Shown: positions 16,407-25,949 of the stretch, in pieces
Layout: each line of letters opens with the position of its first letter
Numbering within the stretch: the stretch's first letter is position 1
Source: Methylotuvimicrobium sp018830325
GTDB lineage: Bacteria > Pseudomonadota > Gammaproteobacteria > Methylococcales > Methylomonadaceae
Length of the DNA stretch: 64,000 nt
NCBI RefSeq assembly: GCF_044788715.1
Contig: NZ_CP173170.1
Span: 3,658,001-3,722,000, forward strand
Direction of reading: 5' to 3'
Notes under the pieces: generated by a model
What the model saw: the letters and a program-made list of their open reading frames with translations, nothing else
What the model was told of the DNA's origin: nothing
The model's database searches: none
Position numbers and translations under genes: made by a program

Positions 16407-17882
16407 TTAATCCCATCGAACACTTGTAATTTTAATTCGCTCAAAATCACAACTTTGAGAATGTACTAAAAACATACTTTTTTCAGGGACAATGAGAACT
16501 TTAGGTTGACACCATTTTTTTGCTTTATTCTTACCTTTAGCATCACGGTCTTCGAATACCAACTGCCAGCTATTTGTAAGTCGGGATCGTTTATAAATTT
16601 TTAATCCATTAGCAAAAGCCCATAAATTGCCTTTTGCATCAAACTCAAAATCTAGCGCCGAACTCGGCATCGTTTCCGGATTGCTCCAGGTCATTTTGTT
16701 TCTATCGAACCTAGTCATTACCCTCGTTTTACCGATAGGTTGTAGTAGTAAGTAAGGCGTGTCTTCTGGATCTAAAAGCAAACGAGTAGGTCCATAAAAT
16801 TTAGTATTGGGATTAAACAAATTAACTTTATCTGCCGTTTCAATCGTAATCGGCAACTTATATTGGTTACCGATAAGAGAAAAAAATGTTTTACCACCAT
16901 CTGCTGACCAAGCGTAACTAGGATGAGAATGATCAGAGCCTGGCCCACCTTTACGCCACATCCACGCAATATGCATCCGATTACCAGAATCAAACGCTAA
17001 CCGGGGTAAATAAGCGGTCCAGCCAAAGCTAACAGCAAAAGGGGTTACCGTAGCGGAATTTCCTTTTTTTAATAGAACATCTTCACTGCCAATTACAAAG
17101 TCACCACCAAGCGCGGTCCAAGTTCGCTTTTCAAGGTCGTATTTTGCAATACCTGCTGCTAAACCACGGTTTTTGAAAGATTGCCTAGGCCGCACAGCAA
17201 AACGATAGGTTATATATAAATCATCTTTTTTATCGTAAAAAAAAGCTGGATATGTAATTTGGTTACCAGGAATTGCCGACTCCCCAATACCAGGAAAAGG
17301 AGTACGCTTAAATTGTTTCAAAGCGAGTTTATCTAACGTTTTGACAATCTCTCCTTTAAATTCAAACCCCTTGATATCGAGTGGATTAGTCGAAACTGAA
17401 TATTGCCAAGGCATGTTATGCATATTATAAGCAACATGGATATATCCGTTGGCGTCAATTGCTAACGAAGGAACATTATGCCACTGATCGTCTATCGTCT
17501 CCGTGTCAACGACAAAAGAATCCCATTTCCAACCCTCACTAGACTTTTCACCTTTTCGTATGACTGTTTTCAAATTAATACCGGTTGATACATTATCAGG
17601 CTGCTCTACGGTAACAATAAAAACTTGACCATCACGATATGCAATGGGTGTAGCCCATGTACTAATATTAGATTTAGAAACCTTAATTGGCGCAAGAATA
17701 TCTTCTACTTGTGCGCAATAGCTGACCGATGAATAAATTAGAAATAAAAAAAATATTAATTTTCTTATAATGTTAGTATCAATCAATTCTTGATTCAGGT
17801 AATGTTTATTCGCATTTTTCAAGACAACTCTCGATCGCTTGACAGTATTTGGATGCAATTGATGCTTGACGAAAAAAATCAA
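16407..17882 (-). CDS. Secreted BNR-repeat protein of polysaccharide cluster
   Basis: 491 residues from the ATG at 17882, but that start lies 77 bp inside the upstream GT4 gene. A hydrophobic signal-like segment (IIRKLIFFLFLIYSSVSYC) appears only at residues ~39-57, so the true start is probably nearer, perhaps a TTG around 17785. The rest is a sialidase-like beta-propeller of the BNR type: SLAIDANGYIHVAYNMHNMP, YAWSADGGKTFF, LDPEDTPYLLLQP, and similar Asp-box-like loops. BNR-4 proteins in exopolysaccharide loci are often suspected glycan-binding or lyase-like proteins. The catalytic residues cannot be assigned from sequence alone. Confidence 0.7.
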   Translation of the reverse strand: MIFFVKHQLHPNTVKRSRVVLKNANKHYLNQELIDTNIIRKLIFFLFLIYSSVSYCAQVEDILAPIKVSKSNISTWATPIAYRDGQVFIVTVEQPDNVSTGINLKTVIRKGEKSSEGWKWDSFVVDTETIDDQWHNVPSLAIDANGYIHVAYNMHNMPWQYSVSTNPLDIKGFEFKGEIVKTLDKLALKQFKRTPFPGIGESAIPGNQITYPAFFYDKKDDLYITYRFAVRPRQSFKNRGLAAGIAKYDLEKRTWTALGGDFVIGSEDVLLKKGNSATVTPFAVSFGWTAYLPRLAFDSGNRMHIAWMWRKGGPGSDHSHPSYAWSADGGKTFFSLIGNQYKLPITIETADKVNLFNPNTKFYGPTRLLLDPEDTPYLLLQPIGKTRVMTRFDRNKMTWSNPETMPSSALDFEFDAKGNLWAFANGLKIYKRSRLTNSWQLVFEDRDAKGKNKAKKWCQPKVLIVPEKSMFLVHSQSCDFERIKITSVRWD

Positions 17883-18987
17883 AGCGCCCCTCCTCTAAAT
17901 AAATTTTAAGCCTGTCTCGCAACTCATCGGCTATCTGGTTAAATTTAAGGATGCCATTATTAATGCTAGTTTGATCGAATGGATCAACGCGCACACCAAC
18001 ATCAAGATCATCCAAATAACCATCAATACCGGTATCGCCAGAATAAAGCACCGGTACACCGGCCAATAATGCTTCGGTATAGACCATACCGAAGGTATCA
18101 TACCGGGTCGGCAATAGAAACCCGCGATATTGCGCCATTCTTTTTACAGTTTCCGTATTTTTAAGTTTTCCTAAAAACGATACTTGGTCGGCCAGATCTA
18201 ATTCCTTAACCCATTGGGCTTCTTCGCTTTCAGCACTACAACCGATTACATCCAATAAGATTATTTGGTTTTTGGCTTTTCCCGAAACAAGACCATTCAA
18301 CAGTTCTCTAAAGCCCTTTCTCTTACCGTGCCTTTCACGAAACACTGTAACAAATTTTGGTTTGTATGTTCTGGGTTCCGTATTGTCCACCCGAGTAAAG
18401 TTAACGATATTTGGAAGTACTGAATAGCTTATATTGCTGTGCCATTCTTCATCTACCGGGTTTAAGTACTCCTTGATCAATCTTTCAGTCCAAGGTGCTG
18501 GCAAGAATACTACCAAAGCTTTTTTTAAAACCTTTGCATATAGACCTCGCCGATCCGGTCGCCAACGCATGATACGGCCATCGGTTAATCCTCTTACAGT
18601 GCACACATAAGGTTTTTCGGATTTAATTGTTAGGTAATAAGCAACGAGCGCTTCCACTGTCAATTTATGTCCATGAATAATATCGTACTCCAACTCGATA
18701 TCATCCAGTTCTCGTTTAATCCGCCGCGCCAATCTTCGCATTAAAAAGCTTTGACCGATTGCCGCCGGTAAACCGAAATAAGAAACTGAAATAATACTAT
18801 CTCCCCGAACAACATACTCATTCAGAGGATTCAGCGTTCGAGAAATCGATACCACATAGTGGTCTAGAGATTCGGATGTTTCTTCAAGTAAGTTTTTAAC
18901 TGCATCCGTGGTATTTTGCCGGAATACGCCATCAGGATAATTAGCGACAATATGCAATATACGACAACGTCTATCTAAAGGCACCAT
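17806..18987 (-). CDS. Glycosyltransferase family 4
   Basis: The 393 residues have a GT-B layout: N-terminal ILHIVANYPDGVFRQNTTDA, YDIIHGHKLTVEALVAYYLT, and VFLPAPW. The C-terminal donor domain has VFRERHGKRKGFRELLNGLV, QVSFLGKL and LLPTRYDTFGMVYTEALLAG then GVPVLYSGDTGIDGYLDD (the E-x7-E region). It should add a sugar from a nucleotide donor to the growing repeat unit. It overlaps the O-antigen ligase gene by 17 bp. It is unrelated in detail to the shattered GT4 gene of region 1. Confidence 0.85.
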   Translation of the reverse strand: MVPLDRRCRILHIVANYPDGVFRQNTTDAVKNLLEETSESLDHYVVSISRTLNPLNEYVVRGDSIISVSYFGLPAAIGQSFLMRRLARRIKRELDDIELEYDIIHGHKLTVEALVAYYLTIKSEKPYVCTVRGLTDGRIMRWRPDRRGLYAKVLKKALVVFLPAPWTERLIKEYLNPVDEEWHSNISYSVLPNIVNFTRVDNTEPRTYKPKFVTVFRERHGKRKGFRELLNGLVSGKAKNQIILLDVIGCSAESEEAQWVKELDLADQVSFLGKLKNTETVKRMAQYRGFLLPTRYDTFGMVYTEALLAGVPVLYSGDTGIDGYLDDLDVGVRVDPFDQTSINNGILKFNQIADELRDRLKIYLEEGRFDFFRQASIASKYCQAIESCLEKCE

Positions 18988-20332
18988 TACTCATTCCTTT
19001 ATTTTCCCTAGGAAACAACCACTTGTAATTACAACTAATCAAATAAACCAATACAAAAGTAAACCAATACAGATGAGTCGGCCGCATAATCGAGGCTTCC
19101 GCCATATTATGCAATAACAGTGCGGTTGCAAAGGCCGCAAGCCCCCAGCCGAAAACGCTATCTTGTCGGATGATTTTGAGTATCCCTCGATAAGTCACAA
19201 AAATCATCAACATTAATATCGTAAAGCCAATTATTCCGCCGCGAACGGCTAGATCCAAATAACCGTTATGGAATTGGCTAATATCAAATCGTAAAGTATG
19301 CATAACCGACAACAAAGCATCGAATCCCCAACCAAACCAAGGTTTCATATTAAAAATTTCCCAACCCATATCCCAAACCCGCGTTCGGCCTGTCATGGTC
19401 CTGTCTCTCCCTAATTTCGCAAGTATATAATCGACATTAAATACTTCCGGCAAAAAGGCTACGAGCGAAGTTATTCCAATGATTATCAAAAAAAACGCGA
19501 AAATAAATTTTATTAAGCGTGCATTAGAATTTCCCTTACTTAATGTCACAAAAAAAGGAATGGTTAAACATAATAATAAAGACATCAAAAGCGACGTTAT
19601 AGATGTAACCTCCTTACCGCCTTTCAATGCCAAAAAAGGGACAACCAAAAAAAACAGACACATTAACTTAGCGAAAAACCGAGTATGCAGATTATAGAGC
19701 ATTAGTAAACTCCATACACAAACCACGCAAAACATGCCTAGCGTATTCGGATTACCGGCCACCCCTTGCCAGCGAGTTAGTCGAAAAGTACCGATGCTAG
19801 GCATGGCAATCGAAACAAAGATTGATACGGCTATAAAGGCAAGGGACGCTATCGCCAAATGTTTAAACAAGAACTTCGATCCACGCTCTTTCAACATGAT
19901 CAATAGTACAATACCTACCATAAAATAGCCGATATCGTGAGCATTATGTAAAAGAACTTTGCTTGGATAAACAACCCAAAAAACAGAGAGCCCGCTAAAA
20001 ACTATAAACACCAAATAGATTTTGCATTTTGTTATTATCTGCCAAGTAAGATTAGTGCGCGTTATAATAGCAGCCAATGCCAAAAGATATGCGGGACCCA
20101 GCGTAAGAATCCTGACCAATTCGCCTAAAGTCCCCATTTCAGAAGCACCGCTATGTCTAGCTGTGGCAAGCGCAAACCCCAAATATAAAAGATATATTGT
20201 AGTGACAGTATATCTGGGTATTTGCGTCTTTTTTTTTGAAGAAATGGTAGATACTACATTAGCATTTCGAATACGCTTCGAACTCACGCTTGATTCGGTA
20301 TAAACTGCCATTTTATTATTTCCGATACTCAT
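18971..20332 (-). CDS. O-antigen ligase / Wzy-like polymerase
   Basis: A 453-residue polytopic membrane protein with about ten or more hydrophobic segments. The Wzy_C loop shows GWGFDALLSVMHTLRFDISQ and FHNGYLDLAVRGGIIGFTIL, the conserved large periplasmic loop with His-Asn-x-x-Leu/Asp. Ligases move polymer to lipid A or another acceptor, and polymerases join repeat units; sequence alone does not separate the two. The gene is translationally coupled at both ends by 17-bp overlaps with GT2 and GT4. Confidence 0.85.
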   Translation of the reverse strand: MSIGNNKMAVYTESSVSSKRIRNANVVSTISSKKKTQIPRYTVTTIYLLYLGFALATARHSGASEMGTLGELVRILTLGPAYLLALAAIITRTNLTWQIITKCKIYLVFIVFSGLSVFWVVYPSKVLLHNAHDIGYFMVGIVLLIMLKERGSKFLFKHLAIASLAFIAVSIFVSIAMPSIGTFRLTRWQGVAGNPNTLGMFCVVCVWSLLMLYNLHTRFFAKLMCLFFLVVPFLALKGGKEVTSITSLLMSLLLCLTIPFFVTLSKGNSNARLIKFIFAFFLIIIGITSLVAFLPEVFNVDYILAKLGRDRTMTGRTRVWDMGWEIFNMKPWFGWGFDALLSVMHTLRFDISQFHNGYLDLAVRGGIIGFTILMLMIFVTYRGILKIIRQDSVFGWGLAAFATALLLHNMAEASIMRPTHLYWFTFVLVYLISCNYKWLFPRENKGMSNGAFR

Positions 20333-21227
20333 AAAAATATCGACCAGTTAAAACGGAAAGCTGTCCTAGATTAAGAAATAACTTTCGCGTAACACGCGCT
20401 AAATATTTTTGACCGAATATCAATGCTAGAGGCCATAATAAAATAGCTGTCAAAGTGTAAATAAATCGTTTTAAAAACCAAAATATTTTTTCTGAAAAGG
20501 ATGCCGCAGGTAAAAAAATACGCGCATAAGACTGGCCACCGCGAAAAGAGCGCTTTTTTAAAAATCCGAAAGTCATTCGCTCGGGTGGCACCGCCTCCTC
20601 AACAGTTGACTCATTGCACCAAATTAATTTAGCGCCATTTTTCGCCGCCCTTCTAAAAAATAAAGAGTCTGACCCGCCTGATAAACCGAATTCAGGGTCG
20701 AAAGGGCCATCATAGCTTTCCAGCAAAGAACGCTTAACCAACGTATTACCGGTTCGTCCGAAATTTATAGTTGTACCTGTTTTAAAATTCGGTCTATCAA
20801 CTAATCCTACTTCAATTGCCCAACTCGGTGCATTGGGCGGATAAAGTGGTATAACCGGGCCTAATACCGCATCGGCATCGTATTGATGCAAACAATCGAG
20901 CAATTGTTTCAACCATATTTCCGAGGCTACTTCATCATCATCGATAAATGCAACATAATCACCTTTACCCATGCTTACGGACCTATTTCTCGCCAAAGCA
21001 ATATTTTGCTCAGGTTCGACATCATAGACTATATCGATTAAGCCGCGCATCTTAAATTCGTTAATGACAAATTCGGCACTGGCATTCGCATCATTGTCGA
21101 CAACGATAACTTTGACATTGATATCAGGTGACAATTGCTGCCGCTCGATACTGGTAAGCGTTGCTTTTAAAAGTTCGGGCCGCATGAAGGTGCAAAGACA
21201 TACATCAATTTGTGCTTGATTAGACAT
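20316..21227 (-). CDS. Glycosyltransferase family 2
   Basis: The start is put at ATG 21227 (MSNQAQIDVCLCTFMRPELL) rather than 21284, because GT2 folds begin here. The 303 residues contain VKVIVVDNDANASAEFVINE, the DXD-like FIDDDEVASEIWL, and FGLSGGSDSLFFRRAAKNGA, then a C-terminal hydrophobic segment (FIYTLTAILLWPLALIFG) that anchors it. It is an inverting transferase on the cytoplasmic face. It is the first gene of the second transcription block, after a 240-bp gap with a large hairpin. Confidence 0.85.
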   Translation of the reverse strand: MSNQAQIDVCLCTFMRPELLKATLTSIERQQLSPDINVKVIVVDNDANASAEFVINEFKMRGLIDIVYDVEPEQNIALARNRSVSMGKGDYVAFIDDDEVASEIWLKQLLDCLHQYDADAVLGPVIPLYPPNAPSWAIEVGLVDRPNFKTGTTINFGRTGNTLVKRSLLESYDGPFDPEFGLSGGSDSLFFRRAAKNGAKLIWCNESTVEEAVPPERMTFGFLKKRSFRGGQSYARIFLPAASFSEKIFWFLKRFIYTLTAILLWPLALIFGQKYLARVTRKLFLNLGQLSVLTGRYFYEYRK

Positions 21228-21345
21228 AGAAAACCTTATTGATACTGAATTCAGTGGCAAAATATTTAAAACACACTCATACAATCTGACAATGTTGTAA
21301 ATTTATTGCACATTTATAGCGTAACTATTCAGTCCCCCGGAAATT

Positions 21346-21448
21346 ATCGTTCCTACGCTCCGGCGTGTGAACGCCTGAGTACCGCTCCAGCGGTACGAGA
21401 CGCTAGAGCGTCTCGGTCTTCATTCCCACGCCGGAGCGTGGGAACGAT
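21346..21448. repeat. Hairpin intergenic element
   Basis: ATCGTTCCTACGCTCCGG at 21346 pairs with its near-complement ending at 21448 (one mismatch over 22 bp). An inner hairpin GAGACGCTAGAGCGTCTC lies between. It belongs to the 'GTTCCCACGC...GAGCGT' repeat class that also hosts R1 and R3 insertions. Confidence 0.6.
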
Positions 21449-21468
21449 AGGGGGTGTGAATAATTACT

Positions 21469-22077
21469 TTATAGCTTATTAAAATAAAGATAAATTAGCT
21501 TAAAGATTTCCAGTAACACAAATTGAGCGGAAATAGTGTTTTTCCACCAATATTGGGCAGACCACCAATCCGGATTACTTGAAATCAAAAAAAACGACAA
21601 GTCAGATTTATCGCCGAAAACAAGTGAAAAAATAATTGAAAGTCTTCTTAAGTGCGGGGGATCGCTAACAATTAAAACCCTTTTCCATTTATTATTGATC
21701 ATTAGCTGTTTGATATTAACAGCCTCTTCGTATGTGTTTTTTGCACTATTATCCAATATTATCGATCGTGTTGGCACACCTTGTTCAATTAAATACTGCA
21801 AGCGCCATTTAGAATATGTTGGCATCACATCATTATTCATTTCAGGCAACCCGGTAATTAACAAGTCGCTTGAGTAGCCTGCATTGTATAAGTCAAGCCC
21901 TTTTTTTATTCTATCGCCGCCACCGCCACCTAGAATTACAATCAAATCTGCCGGCTTCGGCTCGAACTCCGGTGTACTAAAAAAGAATCCACCGAAAATA
22001 ATTAACGCAAAAATAAAAAAGACTTCGCTAATTATTATTAAACCATTAATCCATCTAATTATTACTACAAATGCCAT
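21469..22077 (-). CDS. YdcF/DUF218-family membrane protein
   Basis: 202 residues. An N-terminal membrane segment (LIIISEVFFIFALIIFGGFF) is followed by the DUF218 Rossmann-like domain: PADLIVILGGGGGDRIKKGL, DLLITGLPEMN, RSIILDNSAKNTYEEAVNIK and VLIVSDPPHLRR. Such proteins bind nucleotide-like ligands and often sit in envelope polysaccharide loci (as with SanA/ElyC). It is 7 bp downstream of the flippase and very AT-rich like its neighbours. Confidence 0.8.
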   Translation of the reverse strand: MAFVVIIRWINGLIIISEVFFIFALIIFGGFFFSTPEFEPKPADLIVILGGGGGDRIKKGLDLYNAGYSSDLLITGLPEMNNDVMPTYSKWRLQYLIEQGVPTRSIILDNSAKNTYEEAVNIKQLMINNKWKRVLIVSDPPHLRRLSIIFSLVFGDKSDLSFFLISSNPDWWSAQYWWKNTISAQFVLLEIFKLIYLYFNKL

Positions 22078-22084
22078 TCTACAA

Positions 22085-23323
22085 CTAATTAATTATATTA
22101 TCTTTTTTCTTATTGAAAATAAACCACAGCATCGTCGCTAAAAGAAGCTCACCGATACTCATAACTGTAATCAGGCCTTGTATACTGTAATATTGAACAA
22201 CCCATAAGCCCCCTACTAATACAAGCACAACGGTGACTAAATTACATAAAGTAATATCTTTAAACATGCGAAAGGCCTGCAATAATATAGAGTTATTGAT
22301 TCGAAAAGCCTGGCACATAAAAAACACAGACCAAAAATAAATTAAAATTTCAATATAAACATACTCTTTACTTAAAAACTTAAAAATGAAATCTTTTGTT
22401 AATATTATTGCGAACGAATATAGAATAATTATCGAAAGCATAATAAACAATATTTTTCTAGCCATTCTAACCGCTTGCTGACGTTGATTGTTTATTTTTA
22501 GTTTGACCAATCGAGGCATGATGACTTTGGTAAAACTAGTTGAAAGAACATTAATAGGCGCCAAAAACAACCTCGCCGCATTCGCCTCGGCAACCATCAC
22601 ACTCCCCTGAATCAGTGCTAGTACATAGACATAGCCTTGATTTTGTCCCCACGTCACTAGAACACCACCGAGCGCCCACCTTCCATCTTTCCATGACTCT
22701 TTTAAACTGTCTGAGGACATTTTATAAGCGCCTTTAATTTTCATGTCACTGAAGAAAAAGAATAATGACGCGGCAATGAGAGCTGCGAATCCATTAGCCG
22801 ATAATGCATAAAGATGCAGACTTGTTTGCTTGGTAAAGAAAGCCCAGAGCAGAACGGTCAAATAAAACGAGACGTACACTAACCCCATTAAAAAAACGGA
22901 CTTAGGCTTTAATTTAAGATAAAAATAACGCCGCATTATTTCCAAGAATATAACAGAAGGACTAACCAGCGCGAGTATATATACCAAATCAATATAATAA
23001 GAAAATTCGTATACCCTTGACAATGCCATTAAACCTAGACATATTAAAGTAGACAATGGAATAAACAATTTAAAGAAACCGATGATTAGACTAGCGCAAA
23101 ATATTTCTTGTTCTTGATCTTCCTTAGTCGGTGCAATTACTGTCATTTGTGTCGATACAATTGCATTGGAAAAACCAACCAATAATAATAATGTAGCAAA
23201 TCCAACACCATAAAGACCGTACTCTTCCTTAGCCGCGAAACGAATCAGAAATATACCCACTGCTAAATTCATCACGCTTTGCAAAACTTGATCCAAAAGC
23301 CCCCAAATAACGTCTTTCTTCAT
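22085..23323 (-). CDS. Oligosaccharide flippase, Wzx type
   Basis: A 412-residue polytopic protein opening with DVIWGLLDQVLQSVMNLAVG, the usual MATE-like Wzx start, followed by about 12 hydrophobic helices. It would flip lipid-linked repeat units across the inner membrane for the ligase/polymerase encoded downstream. Codon and base composition are AT-rich. Confidence 0.8.
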   Translation of the reverse strand: MKKDVIWGLLDQVLQSVMNLAVGIFLIRFAAKEEYGLYGVGFATLLLLVGFSNAIVSTQMTVIAPTKEDQEQEIFCASLIIGFFKLFIPLSTLICLGLMALSRVYEFSYYIDLVYILALVSPSVIFLEIMRRYFYLKLKPKSVFLMGLVYVSFYLTVLLWAFFTKQTSLHLYALSANGFAALIAASLFFFFSDMKIKGAYKMSSDSLKESWKDGRWALGGVLVTWGQNQGYVYVLALIQGSVMVAEANAARLFLAPINVLSTSFTKVIMPRLVKLKINNQRQQAVRMARKILFIMLSIIILYSFAIILTKDFIFKFLSKEYVYIEILIYFWSVFFMCQAFRINNSILLQAFRMFKDITLCNLVTVVLVLVGGLWVVQYYSIQGLITVMSIGELLLATMLWFIFNKKKDNIIN

Positions 23324-23381
23324 ATATTAATTTTTACTCATACTAATCGTATCAAGCAATAAATAAAAAACTCAAGGTTTA

Positions 23382-23801
23382 TTATTTATTAATAATTTTA
23401 CCGTAGGCTCCAGCATTGATTTTCTTTATAATCTTCGCTGGGTTTCCTACTACTATTGAATTTGGCTCCACATCTTTTGTAACTACAGCCCCTGCTCCGA
23501 TTACCACATGATCTCCAATAGTCACACCTGGTAAAACTATCGAATTAGTACCAACCATACAATATTTTCCGATCTAAGTATTTGCTTTAAAGCCGCGAGT
23601 ATAGTCATGTGACAAAATAACTGCCCCTCGCGCTATTAACGTGTAATCTTGTATCTCAATACCATTTGGATTAGTTTTGTCGAGATAGGCTGAAAAAGAT
23701 ATACGAGTGGAATCAGATAACTTATAACCCCAAATTTTTCTTAAAAAAATAGAGCGTAAACGGATCATGCGAATCCTGAGCCAATTTCTTATTGTTTTCA
23801 T
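23382..23801 (-). pseudogene. Hexapeptide-repeat acyltransferase with in-frame amber
   Basis: The N-terminal part (MKTIRNWLRIRMIRLRSIFL ... ILSHDYTRGFKANT) stops at TAG 23574-23576. The same frame then continues IGKYCMVGTNSIVLPGVTIG, DHVVIGAGAVVTKD, PNSIVVGNPAKIIKKI to TAA at 23382. Together they are a 138-residue left-handed beta-helix acetyltransferase (WcaF/Vat type, His at SHDYT). Only one codon is broken. It lies 24 bp after the DCC gene, in line with the operon. Confidence 0.8.
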
Positions 23802-23825
23802 TTTTTGTGTACTATAAAAAATAAT

Positions 23826-24221
23826 TCAATCCGGTTTTATATGCGTAATTTTTCGTTTGCCGAGCAGCATCAGGGTTAGGTTACGACCAATTCTTAATAC
23901 AGGATAGAGAATTCGTGCGAGAAGCTTAGACCTAAAAATAACACTATTAATACGATTGAAGATCCCCGAGCCAGTACTAAGAAGAGCCAAGACTTGAACG
24001 CAATCTGCTCCATAATATGTCTGACCTTCATAAATTGCGACCATCCCTTCGTTTAAATCATACCCGGATTTAAACAAATCACCTACTATCGAAATTCCTT
24101 CGCGCGCATTTATTAACTCCACCGTACTGATTACTTCTCTCAACTTCAATAGTTGAACATATTGTGTGCAAAAAGGGCACTCCCCATCGTAAACTATTAT
24201 TAACTTATTGCTTTTTTTCAT
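23826..24221 (-). CDS. DCC-family (DUF393) thiol-disulfide oxidoreductase-like protein
   Basis: A 131-residue protein with the diagnostic YDGECPFCTQYVQLLKL motif near the N-terminus (the D-C-x-x-C that names the family) and GADCVQVLALLS in the middle. The family resembles thioredoxin-fold redox proteins, but no substrate is established. It overlaps the HTTM gene by 4 bp. DCC and HTTM domains are commonly adjacent or fused, suggesting a membrane redox or modification pair. Confidence 0.8.
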   Translation of the reverse strand: MKKSNKLIIVYDGECPFCTQYVQLLKLREVISTVELINAREGISIVGDLFKSGYDLNEGMVAIYEGQTYYGADCVQVLALLSTGSGIFNRINSVIFRSKLLARILYPVLRIGRNLTLMLLGKRKITHIKPD

Positions 24222-25927
24222 TTGTTGACATTGATTCGAAACTCGTTGTAATAGGGTTTATGCGCAACATTACCAGTTCCAGGTTCCAAACAAACTGAAT
24301 CTATGACTAATATATATTCATTTACACTACGCATGTCTACAGACTCAAAGTTTTTCACAACAGATGGAGCGCTCCAAAAATGATGGAGATAAAGGTCATT
24401 TGACCATCTGCCATCTTCACCTACAGTATCCAATATCTGCTCATGAAAACTTTTAATGAAATTAACGATTACATTTTCATTCCACCTTTTACTGAACATG
24501 CTTTGTTGTGTATCAAAATCACACTGAATAGATTGTTCACGAATACGATTGGATCTTGTGCCTCCATTCGTTGATGTTGGAAGATAATTCCCTGGTGGAA
24601 ACCCAAAACTCATATGTGTTATTGGATAAGAGTAAAATCCAAAAGCTGTCCCAGGGATGCGTGTACGTCTGCCATTATTTTCTAGTACTTCAAAATATGC
24701 ACTATTAACGGCAAGAGAGTCATACCATCCTAGCCTCGCCACTTTTGCATAAAAAGGGGATATTAGAATTAATATTGCCCCAACAACACCTAATTTCCAG
24801 TTAAACGTACTACATGGTAATTTATTCACAGCTGCAATAATAGCTAAATTAACCATAAACCATGTAACAAAATTAGCACCTACTAATGCAAATATCCCGA
24901 AATGCAAGACATCGAAAAGACTAAACAATATAATTAACAATAAGCGATTAGTAAATACAAATAACGCACCAAGTTGTATTATAAATATAAAGATAGGTGC
25001 TAAATGACTTACATAACTGAATAAATCGACCACAAAGGTTACTAAATTTTTCGATTCACCCCAAAGCAACTGTTTGTTATATAAGGAAACAAAGAATATG
25101 TTCTGGATCTCATTATTAAGTGCCCAGTGTAAATATCCACCATCTAGCGAGGCTTTTTCGACACCTGAATAAAAATAGTTTGCGCCCTGAAGAGCAATAG
25201 CAATGAATAAAATAATATTGTTAGCGCCAACCTTATATACCTGTAAGTTTTCTGTGTTTAAATGTCTTACATTTCTATTTCGTCGACCATATATGAGTAT
25301 TAGATGAAAAAATATTACCGAAATAGACACATAAGCAGGAATTTGATGGACAGGTAAAATATCAAGCTGTGTGTGGTAGTGAAAACCTGTAATTTGACCG
25401 GCAAAGCTCTTTAACCAAAAAGGGTAAAAGCCACAGATAAGCAGCCAAGATGGCCGCCAAATTGCCAGTATTGCCGAAAGTGCTGCTGTCATCCAGGCCA
25501 GAAAAAGGATAGCTTTAGCCAATCCGTTAAAGTCATTTTCTACAATTGGTACCGAAGGAAATAGCAGTATATTATATATACCACAGGCAACTGCCAAACC
25601 TCGTATTAATACTTTGAGACTGGCAGTTATTTCGTCAAAGTTAATAAATGAAAAAACGCTGCAAAAAGCAATAACAACTACTAGGCTAGGCAACAATGCA
25701 ATAGAGTAGTGATCTATACAAAGCAATAAAACTCTATATCCCTGAAACAAAACAATTGTAATAAAACCAAATAAAAAACCAAAAAATATATTACGGTTTT
25801 TTATTTTATTTTCGTTTAGGTAAATTTTGTTAAAAAAACTTGGAATTCTTTCGTGTATTAATTGGCTATAAAATATAAGGAAAAGAACGGGGTCAAAAAA
25901 AACGGGGTCAGGTCTTGTTTTTTGCAT
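24218..25927 (-). CDS. HTTM-domain (vitamin K carboxylase-like) membrane protein
   Basis: A 569-residue polytopic protein. The HTTM-like core is around residues 230-400: ALQGANYFYSGVEKASLDGG, YLHWALNN, and FSLFDVLHFGIFALVGANFV. A ~170-residue soluble tail follows. By family analogy it may couple with the DCC protein downstream. The first ~20 codons (MQKTRPDPVFFDPVLFL) come from a tandem J-type repeat (25887-25925), so the native start was probably replaced by the repeat. No function is claimed. Confidence 0.65.
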   Translation of the reverse strand: MQKTRPDPVFFDPVLFLIFYSQLIHERIPSFFNKIYLNENKIKNRNIFFGFLFGFITIVLFQGYRVLLLCIDHYSIALLPSLVVVIAFCSVFSFINFDEITASLKVLIRGLAVACGIYNILLFPSVPIVENDFNGLAKAILFLAWMTAALSAILAIWRPSWLLICGFYPFWLKSFAGQITGFHYHTQLDILPVHQIPAYVSISVIFFHLILIYGRRNRNVRHLNTENLQVYKVGANNIILFIAIALQGANYFYSGVEKASLDGGYLHWALNNEIQNIFFVSLYNKQLLWGESKNLVTFVVDLFSYVSHLAPIFIFIIQLGALFVFTNRLLLIILFSLFDVLHFGIFALVGANFVTWFMVNLAIIAAVNKLPCSTFNWKLGVVGAILILISPFYAKVARLGWYDSLAVNSAYFEVLENNGRRTRIPGTAFGFYSYPITHMSFGFPPGNYLPTSTNGGTRSNRIREQSIQCDFDTQQSMFSKRWNENVIVNFIKSFHEQILDTVGEDGRWSNDLYLHHFWSAPSVVKNFESVDMRSVNEYILVIDSVCLEPGTGNVAHKPYYNEFRINVNK

Positions 25928-25949
25928 ATTCCTTCAAACACAGTGATGT

